The notes beneath the pieces were generated by a model. The model had not been told where the DNA came from and did not search any database. It worked only from the letters and a program-made list of their open reading frames with translations. This document shows, piece by piece, positions 1 to 4,878 of a DNA stretch of 6,615 nucleotides (positions are counted from its first letter, which is position 1; the number at the start of each line of letters is the position of its first letter). The stretch is from positions 1 through 6,615 of the forward strand of contig PMJE01000435.1 of the NCBI GenBank assembly GCA_003157315.1, written 5' to 3'. The translations under genes and the position numbers were made by a program. Source of the stretch: Myxococcales bacterium. Lineage in GTDB: Bacteria; Myxococcota; Polyangia; Fen-1088.

Positions 1-371
1 CCTTCGGGCTCGATGCGGAATGGAACCCGTGGATCGCCATCAACGGCCGCACGGCTGTGCGCGATGGCGCTTTCAACGGGTACGGAACCGTCATATTGCG
101 GCTGCCGCTGGCCTACGAGAAATTCAACCTTCGCACCACGGCCAATCTGGGATTCTCCCGCCTGTTGATCGACCTGTACGGTGCCCCCAAGGGCAGTATG
201 GGGATCTACGCGGGGCTTAGCCCGTTGGGACTCGAATGGAAGGTCTCCAGGCTCCTGTTCGTAATTATCAATCCACTGAACTTCGCGATGCCAGCCCCGC
301 AGCTCAGCGGCGTTCCGCTCACCTATTCGCAGTATCGTGTCACAATCGGACTGGAGATCTACGGCGGCTGA
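1..371 (+). CDS. Outer-membrane beta-barrel-like protein, C-terminal part (5' end outside window)
   Basis: The frame is open from the left edge (first complete codon at 3) to a TGA at 369-371, giving 122 residues. They alternate hydrophobic and polar residues in short strands separated by turns, for example around TVILRLPLAY, TANLGFSRLLIDLY and the final strand YRVTIGLEIYGG. There is no long hydrophobic helix. This is what the end of an outer-membrane beta barrel looks like. The stretch PAPQLSGVPLTYSQYRVTIG, directly before the end, resembles the tail of uncharacterised barrel proteins common in myxobacteria, but that match is from memory. The role is unknown; a structural or transport role in the outer membrane is the default guess. 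The N-terminus and any signal peptide lie outside the window. Downstream it faces the minus-strand lipoprotein gene, with a large palindrome between them. Confidence 0.6.
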   Translation, partial: FGLDAEWNPWIAINGRTAVRDGAFNGYGTVILRLPLAYEKFNLRTTANLGFSRLLIDLYGAPKGSMGIYAGLSPLGLEWKVSRLLFVIINPLNFAMPAPQLSGVPLTYSQYRVTIGLEIYGG

Positions 372-389
372 GGTGCCCTGCACGTTCCA

Positions 390-426
390 ATGTACCGATT
401 CATTCAAATTGAGTGAATCGATACAT
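390..426. repeat. 37-bp near-perfect palindrome between convergent genes (terminator or operator candidate)
   Basis: The left arm (390-407) and right arm (409-426) pair around a single central A at 408. Sixteen of 18 positions are complementary; the exceptions are 395/421 (C-A) and 403/413 (T-G, a wobble pair in RNA). It is AT-rich in a GC-rich setting and starts 18 bp after the stop of the beta-barrel gene. As RNA it would fold into one long hairpin from either strand. No T-run follows on either side, so it is not a classical intrinsic terminator. Its position between convergent genes (+ gene ending 371, minus gene ending 532) fits a two-way transcription end. The alternative is a binding site for a dimeric repressor such as a TetR-family protein acting on something starting near 456. 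Confidence 0.6.
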
Positions 427-444
427 CATCTTGACGGAAGCAGG

Positions 445-458
445 GGAGGAGACATATG
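445..458 (+). promoter_or_regulatory. Strong Shine-Dalgarno plus ATG without a convincing gene behind it
   Basis: GGAGGAG at 445-451 lies four bases before an ATG at 456-458, one of the best ribosome-binding sites in the window. A TTGACG hexamer at 431-436 sits between it and the palindrome. The frame opened by this ATG runs 126 codons to a TGA at 834-836. Its first part is rich in Arg and Ser, uses many A/T third positions, and lies antisense to the better-supported lipoprotein gene (532-684). I therefore do not call the long ORF a gene. The site could serve a short leader peptide, or be the surviving start of a gene whose body has decayed. Confidence 0.3.
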
Positions 459-531
459 GGCGAAAGCACGCAAAGCATGCGCCCTGTGAGGTGTCGCAGC
501 TCACGCCTGGCAAATCATCACATACGGTCAG

Positions 532-684
532 TTAGTGGTGGTCGTGGCCGCCGCGCCCCTCGTCGTGTCCTCGATACTCGCCCCCTCTATTGGGGCCTCC
601 GCCCCGCCCGCGCCCACGGAACCCCCAGAAACATCCGCTCAGCCCGACGGCAGCCAGAAGCAGTACAATCAATAGTCTTCTCAT
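532..684 (-). CDS. Very small Gly/Arg/His-rich lipoprotein
   Basis: This is a 50-residue protein. It has a short basic start (MRR), a hydrophobic core (LLIVLLLAAVG, residues 4-14) and a lipobox LSGC with the lipidated cysteine at 18. Signal peptidase II would leave a mature chain of only 33 residues, with 12 Gly, 6 Arg and 4 His, ending in HDHH. The residue after Cys is Phe rather than Asp, which by the E. coli rule would send it to the outer membrane. The chosen ATG (682-684) puts the basic residues directly before the hydrophobic core and has AAAGG 11 nt upstream. Longer in-frame starts (up to 768) would add a tail that spoils the signal peptide. The function is unknown. The His/Asp end could bind metal, and the Arg/Gly part could touch acidic surface polymers; both are guesses. 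It does not belong to the glycan operon, because about 300 bp and an opposing ORF separate them. Confidence 0.6.
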   Translation of the reverse strand: MRRLLIVLLLAAVGLSGCFWGFRGRGRGGGPNRGGEYRGHDEGRGGHDHH

Positions 685-852
685 TTGAAGCCATACCTTT
701 CGATCTGCGCATTGTCCCCGCGTTGGCGGTGGTTCAAACGGTGGCAGACGCAGCATCACTTGTTGCACGTGGGATGCCAGCAGCCTGGAAGCTCCTGGGT
801 AGGAGCGGGTATTTCGACGCCCTCGGAATGGAGTGAGGGTCGCAGTCGAATC

Positions 853-978
853 ATGCCCTCGCGCACCTTCCAGATCGTTCGCATCACTTCGGGAAAGGCC
901 GTCGGCTATCCCTCGACCGCAACGCCCGACAAGACGGTGACCTACACCGGCGCCGCGATAGACGTCACGCTCAACTGA
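853..978 (+). CDS. Small 41-residue ORF with strong coding bias; possible gene remnant
   Basis: From the ATG at 853 to the TGA at 976-978, 35 of 41 codons end in G or C, while the codons just upstream in the same frame do not show this bias. The product starts MPSRTFQIVRIT and ends DKTVTYTGAAIDVTLN. It has a beta-strand-like pattern reminiscent of the last strands of an immunoglobulin-like or carboxypeptidase-regulatory-like extracellular domain. It has no signal peptide, membrane segment or catalytic motif. A GAGGG at 835-839 lies 13 nt upstream, further than ideal. It ends six bases before the stop of the convergent radical SAM gene. It is either a genuine small protein or the surviving C-terminus of a larger gene whose front was lost by rearrangement. 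I favour the remnant weakly, because the coding bias begins so abruptly. Confidence 0.35.
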   Translation: MPSRTFQIVRITSGKAVGYPSTATPDKTVTYTGAAIDVTLN

Positions 979-984
979 AGACCC

Positions 985-2106
985 CTACCTGTGCCCAGGC
1001 ACCAAGGCCAGGTTGCGCATCACGCGCAGCAAAGATCCTGGATCGAGCAGCAGGTTGGTGTAGCTGGCGTTGGCCATGGGGCAGGCGCACTCGCGGTTCT
1101 TCACGCTGGCGCGAAACCCATCGGCGCGGGCCGAGCGCCACACCGCCCGGAAATCGTAGTCGTAATCCCGCACGTTGCCGAGAGACTCGGCGCGCACGCA
1201 GCAGCCCCACACGTGACCGTCGGGAGCCAGGTGGGCGCTGGCCACGCCGGCGTAGCAAGGGATGACCTGCCGGCGCTCCTCCACAATGCGCGCAGCGAGG
1301 TCGTAGTATTCGAAGCGCAGCGATTCCACCAGGCGCGCCAACGGCCGCCACGAGCGTCGATCAGCGATGGTCTTGCGCAGATGAGCCACGGCCTTGCGAT
1401 ACGCCTCCGGACTCGGCGTGATGTCGCGCTCCATGGTCTGCAATTCGACCCGCTTTTCCGCCACCTCCGTGATGTACGAATCAGGGGCAAAGAGCCGGCG
1501 CAATTCCCGCTCAATGACTGCAATCCGTCCCACGTTGGCGGTGGAAATCACCGTGTGCACACCGAAAACAACGTGCTGGTAGCTGCGTTTGAGATCGCGA
1601 ATGAATCGGGCCACGTTGAGCAGCTTGGCGAAATTCCCGGGCGCGCCCCGGATGCGGTCATGTTCTTCGCCCACCTCGTCGACCGAGAGATTGAGCACGA
1701 GTTGTGACCCGCGCGAGAATTCCGCAATACGCGGCAACAGAGAAAAGATGCGACCGGTGGCGATGCCATTCATCGGGATGTTGATGATCTTGGGTTCGAT
1801 GTCCTTGGCAATGCGCTCAACGATGGCGTCCAAGTCGCGCCGGAGAAACTGATCGCCACCTGAAATGGTGACCCAGATGGGAACCTTTTCGAACGAGGGA
1901 AATATGCGCGCGTACTCATCCAGTGACAGATCGCGCGCCCGCTTCTGCCAAATGCCGCAGGTCAGGCAGCGCGATGGGCAGGCATAGGTGACTGAGATGG
2001 TCAGGTTGATCGGCAAACCCGGCCGGCGCCCGGTGAGGTAACTCAGCTTGTAGCCGGCCAAGTGTGCGGGCAGAGACAATTTGCGCGAGCTTGCGAAGCG
2101 GGCCAT
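985..2106 (-). CDS. Radical SAM protein with SPASM/twitch-like C-terminal cysteines
   Basis: This 373-residue protein starts at an ATG with AAGG five bases upstream (2112-2115). The motif CPSRCLTC (Cys43, Cys47, Cys50) is the CxxxCxxC that binds the 4Fe-4S cluster used to cleave S-adenosylmethionine. The following ISGGDQFLRRDL (about 81-92) corresponds to the SAM-contacting GGE motif of the family, with Asp in place of Glu. A partial TIM-barrel pattern follows. The C-terminus carries Cys284, the pair Cys302-Cys303, and Cys340/Cys342 (CACP), arranged like a reduced SPASM or twitch domain holding an auxiliary iron-sulfur cluster. Proteins of this layout are cytosolic and modify peptides, sugars, nucleosides or lipids; the substrate is not visible here. 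It is the last gene of the minus-strand cluster, 51 nt after the GT-C-like gene. Its context suggests a modification of a surface glycan or its lipid carrier, which is inference. Confidence 0.88.
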   Translation of the reverse strand: MARFASSRKLSLPAHLAGYKLSYLTGRRPGLPINLTISVTYACPSRCLTCGIWQKRARDLSLDEYARIFPSFEKVPIWVTISGGDQFLRRDLDAIVERIAKDIEPKIINIPMNGIATGRIFSLLPRIAEFSRGSQLVLNLSVDEVGEEHDRIRGAPGNFAKLLNVARFIRDLKRSYQHVVFGVHTVISTANVGRIAVIERELRRLFAPDSYITEVAEKRVELQTMERDITPSPEAYRKAVAHLRKTIADRRSWRPLARLVESLRFEYYDLAARIVEERRQVIPCYAGVASAHLAPDGHVWGCCVRAESLGNVRDYDYDFRAVWRSARADGFRASVKNRECACPMANASYTNLLLDPGSLLRVMRNLALVPGHR

Positions 2107-2157
2107 ATAGACCTTAATCGTATCGTCTGAATGGCCGCAAGGCGAGTGCAGCCGCGG

Positions 2158-3762
2158 CTAATGCACCACGGCCACCTGAGCCTTGCGCCACAGCAATATC
2201 CAATCGTCGCGGGTCTCCCAGACCATATTCGACAAGTGCTTGCCGAAGATGGGCTTCAGCTCGTCGAAATTGCCGCGGAAAAGAAAGTAGTCGAAGTGGT
2301 AGCCAAAGTCATCGAAGCGAAAGCGCCATGGCACAAACTCGTTCACGCTGGTGTGCAGGTCGTCGAAACCCAGGTCTGGCCGCAGCTGCACCATGGAAAT
2401 GTGCAGCTCGGAAAAGGAGACGTTGATCCGGCCACCCTTCTCGGCAAGGTAGTGGGCGCCGAAATGCAGAAGAAGCGGCGGAGCGGTGACGACGGAACTA
2501 CTGTTGTGGAGAACAAGCGACATTAGGTTCTTTCCCGGCTCGGTCTTGGCGATCAACTCGTGACCGCCGCGGGTTTCCAGGTGAAAGGCATAAGCGGCCT
2601 GTCCGGTCAGCGCCAGATGCGTGACAATGGTGATACCAACCAGAATCTTGGCCAGCCTAAGCCGGCCCATTTGGGGCACAGGCAACCCCGCAGGCAGCAT
2701 CAGCCAGGCCACCGCAATCAGGCGCTGGTACACGTAGGTCCCTACAAGCGTGTGCGGCATCAGCAGATAGAGGCCGAAAAACCAGGCCGCCAGCGTGGAG
2801 AAGCGCGTACGAACGAGAAATGCGCCCAACCGCCCCCAGGATGGGCCGCTCGCCGGCACGGCGGCGATCTCTCGCTCGGATCGGGCACGCACCTGGCACA
2901 GGCGCAGGATGACAAGTACCGCCAGGAAGAAGAGCAACCAGTGCTTTCCCCCCACGCGTGTCCCGAACAGGTTTTCCGGAATCTCGATCAGCTTATCTAG
3001 GATGAGAGGCGTCTCGGGGATGGACGCGTAAAGTCGCTTCTCGGCGTAGCTGTAGGTCTCCTCGTGGCGCAAGAAATGGTACAAGAGCGTCAGGGTGACC
3101 CCGAACGGCAACGCGGAGAAGATCCACAGTGAGTTCCGCCAGCCGGGAAAGCGGGTCAGGGTCAGCCATCCGACCGCGCCCACGAAGAGAAACAGGAACT
3201 GGATGTGCACGAAGTAGAACGAGCATCCGTACAAGGCGATGATCAGCCACGAGCGCCAGCCCATCGGCCGGTCGAGCAGGCGATCGATGAGAACCACGCC
3301 GTAGAGAAGCAGCGGGGTCGCGATGACGTTGTTCACGAAGCCGAAGAAGAAGGCGAAGTTGTAGGCCGCAAGCAGGGCGAAGAGGCCGAACCAGCCGGGC
3401 CGACCCGCCCGCCGGGCTAGGTTCAGCCCGGCCAGCCCGGTCGCCGCCACCGACAGCGCGATCAACAGCTTGCCCGCGATCCCGATGGGCACAAGATACG
3501 ACAGGCCTGCCACCAGGTAGACAAACGCCGTGTTGGGACGGGCATACTCCAGGGCGTAGGTCTCGACCAGGTGGCGCGCTGGATCGTGGTACCAGCGCAA
3601 AATGGAAGCCATGGACAGGTGCTGCGGATAGTCGGTCATGGGCGGGTGGATGCCCACCCAAATGGGCAGGGTGAACAGCGCCGAAACCAACAGTACGATC
3701 GTGGTTTCGCGGTTGGGCCGCCACCGTCGCGATCTGCCTTGCTGTGCCGTGCCCGGGTTCAT
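2158..3762 (-). CDS. Polytopic GT-C-like membrane glycosyltransferase with C-terminal soluble domain
   Basis: This is a 534-residue protein. A basic N-terminus (RSRRWRPNR) precedes the first membrane helix (about 20-38), followed by a loop with PPMTDYPQHLS (40-50). An acidic residue in this first outside loop, here Asp44, is the usual catalytic position of GT-C fold glycosyltransferases, which use polyprenyl-phosphate sugars on the periplasmic side. About nine to eleven further hydrophobic segments run to roughly residue 392. They include an aromatic-rich one (AAYNFAFFFGFVNN) and SFYFVHIQFLFLFVGAVGW. The last 141 residues (from about 394) are non-membrane and rich in His, Phe and Asp, with NEFVPWRFRFDDFGYHFDYF near 475-494. 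The ATG at 3760-3762 is the only ATG in frame after the upstream stop; its Shine-Dalgarno is weak. The GT-C assignment rests on topology and the DYPQH loop. A non-enzymatic polysaccharide membrane protein remains possible. Confidence 0.7.
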   Translation of the reverse strand: MNPGTAQQGRSRRWRPNRETTIVLLVSALFTLPIWVGIHPPMTDYPQHLSMASILRWYHDPARHLVETYALEYARPNTAFVYLVAGLSYLVPIGIAGKLLIALSVAATGLAGLNLARRAGRPGWFGLFALLAAYNFAFFFGFVNNVIATPLLLYGVVLIDRLLDRPMGWRSWLIIALYGCSFYFVHIQFLFLFVGAVGWLTLTRFPGWRNSLWIFSALPFGVTLTLLYHFLRHEETYSYAEKRLYASIPETPLILDKLIEIPENLFGTRVGGKHWLLFFLAVLVILRLCQVRARSEREIAAVPASGPSWGRLGAFLVRTRFSTLAAWFFGLYLLMPHTLVGTYVYQRLIAVAWLMLPAGLPVPQMGRLRLAKILVGITIVTHLALTGQAAYAFHLETRGGHELIAKTEPGKNLMSLVLHNSSSVVTAPPLLLHFGAHYLAEKGGRINVSFSELHISMVQLRPDLGFDDLHTSVNEFVPWRFRFDDFGYHFDYFLFRGNFDELKPIFGKHLSNMVWETRDDWILLWRKAQVAVVH

Positions 3763-3836
3763 CCTAGCTCTGGCCGTCCTGTTGCGGACAATTCAGATGG
3801 GAAACCTAAACCCACCCGCGATGGTCCGCCGCCGAT

Positions 3837-3852
3837 GGAGCCGGCGGGCTCC
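3837..3852 (-). other. Short GC hairpin in the gap after the family 2 glycosyltransferase gene
   Basis: GGAGCC (3837-3842) and GGCTCC (3847-3852) pair perfectly around a four-base loop, starting eight bases after the TAG of the upstream gene (3861-3863). An alternative, mutually exclusive stem CCGCCG/CGGCGG (3829-3834 with 3842-3847) overlaps it. No T-run follows in the transcript direction, so it is unlikely to stop transcription fully. It could stabilise the 3' end or weaken read-through inside the cluster. In a GC-rich genome a six-base stem can arise by chance. Confidence 0.25.
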
Positions 3853-3860
3853 CCACGCGA

Positions 3861-4814
3861 CTAGACGCCATCCTTGCCGAGCCACGGCCGAGTTCCTTCT
3901 CCAGCGGGTGTCACGTCTCGGGTGGAAGACGCGACCTTCCAGATGGCGTGATTGTATTCACGCTTGTAGTCGAAGTAGCCCAAAGCCCGGGCCGCCCCTT
4001 CGATCAGGGCAGCGGCGACATAGGACGCATCGGTGGTTGGATCGGCAAAAGTGAGGTAGCGCACGGCGTGCCTGGCGATTCGCTTCACGTCCAACGTGGG
4101 CACAGAATAGCCGGTACGGCGGCGCAGCCAGAAGTGGCCTGCGGCAATCCGGCGGCGCTGGTTGAAGTACTCGCGAACGTTGTCGGGACCACGATTGGCC
4201 ACCACCGCCTCGGGCACGTAGGACAGCGCGCGCCCCTGCTCCACCACGCCCGCTTCCAACGTGGCCTCGTCGACGGGGGAATCCTCGGGTATGGGGCGGA
4301 CCAGGTCGGAGCGCACGACGACCACCTCCCCCAGCTTGGGCGACTCGCTCGCGACGTCGTGATGAAGCTGCCAGAGAAAACCGACTATGTTGCCCATCAG
4401 GTGACCGCGCGGGTTGGTGGGCACCGGGCGGGCACCCACCATGCCCACTTGCGGCGCGCTGGCCAAACGCTCAAGCAAGAGCAGCAGGCAGCCGGGTTGC
4501 AGGATAAGATCGGCGCTGACCAAGGCGACGGCATCTGCGGTCTGATCTCGTTCGCGGCCGTAGGCGTTGATGGCCGAAGCTTTGCCCAGACGGGTGTCCT
4601 GGACGATGAGTCGGAGTCGGTTATCGACTTTGGCCAGTTCCTCCACCTCCGCCGTCGTGCCGTCAGTGCAGCCGCTGGCCACCACTACCACCTCGCACAG
4701 CGCGTGCGGCTCGACCTTCTGGCCCAGCAGGGAGCGCAGTAGCTTCCGGATGTTCCGCTCTTCGTTGTGCGCGGTCACACACGCACTCACTCGCAAGCCG
4801 GTACAGGAGATCAT
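3861..4814 (-). CDS. Family 2 glycosyltransferase (GT-A fold)
   Basis: This is a 317-residue protein. The N-terminal nucleotide-sugar binding half shows TAHNEERNI (14-22), VVASGCTDGTT (44-54) and LGKASAIN (76-83). SAD at 100-102 sits where the metal-binding DxD-type motif lies; Asp102 is kept and the first position is Ser. The acceptor half has DEATLEA (182-188), standing where the catalytic-base ED motif is expected, and NRGPDNVREYFNQRRRIAAG (207-226), a QxxRW-like region. No clear membrane helix is present, so it is probably soluble or membrane-associated in the cytosol, transferring a sugar from a nucleotide donor to a lipid or glycan acceptor. The ATG at 4812-4814 lacks a clear Shine-Dalgarno. 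An in-frame TGA lies eight codons upstream, so only TTG (Leu7) or GTG (Val9) are later alternatives. It lies 64 nt after the GT39-like gene. The sugar and linkage cannot be told. Confidence 0.88.
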   Translation of the reverse strand: MISCTGLRVSACVTAHNEERNIRKLLRSLLGQKVEPHALCEVVVVASGCTDGTTAEVEELAKVDNRLRLIVQDTRLGKASAINAYGRERDQTADAVALVSADLILQPGCLLLLLERLASAPQVGMVGARPVPTNPRGHLMGNIVGFLWQLHHDVASESPKLGEVVVVRSDLVRPIPEDSPVDEATLEAGVVEQGRALSYVPEAVVANRGPDNVREYFNQRRRIAAGHFWLRRRTGYSVPTLDVKRIARHAVRYLTFADPTTDASYVAAALIEGAARALGYFDYKREYNHAIWKVASSTRDVTPAGEGTRPWLGKDGV

Positions 4815-4878
4815 AAGAAGACGATCAGGATATCACGGCCTGCCAGCAAGCGAGATGGCAGCACGACTGTCTTCTTGC

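Noticed and set aside
711..737. Possible promoter for the lipoprotein gene (TTGAAC and GACAAT read on the minus strand)
   Set aside because: The spacing is only 15 nt and the matches to consensus are modest, so it is not good enough to list as a feature.
900..984. Terminator for the glycan cluster
   Set aside because: I looked for a stem-loop with a T-run downstream of the radical SAM stop and found none. Only very short palindromes such as GACGTC and CGGCGCCG are there.
991..1707. 238-codon open frame on the + strand
   Set aside because: It is antisense to the radical SAM gene, which carries the diagnostic cysteines and a good ribosome-binding site.
3948..4742. 264-codon open frame on the + strand
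   Set aside because: It lies wholly antisense to the GT2 gene, whose motifs are clear. Long antisense frames are expected opposite GC-rich genes, and its product is His/Gly/Arg-rich without recognisable domains.
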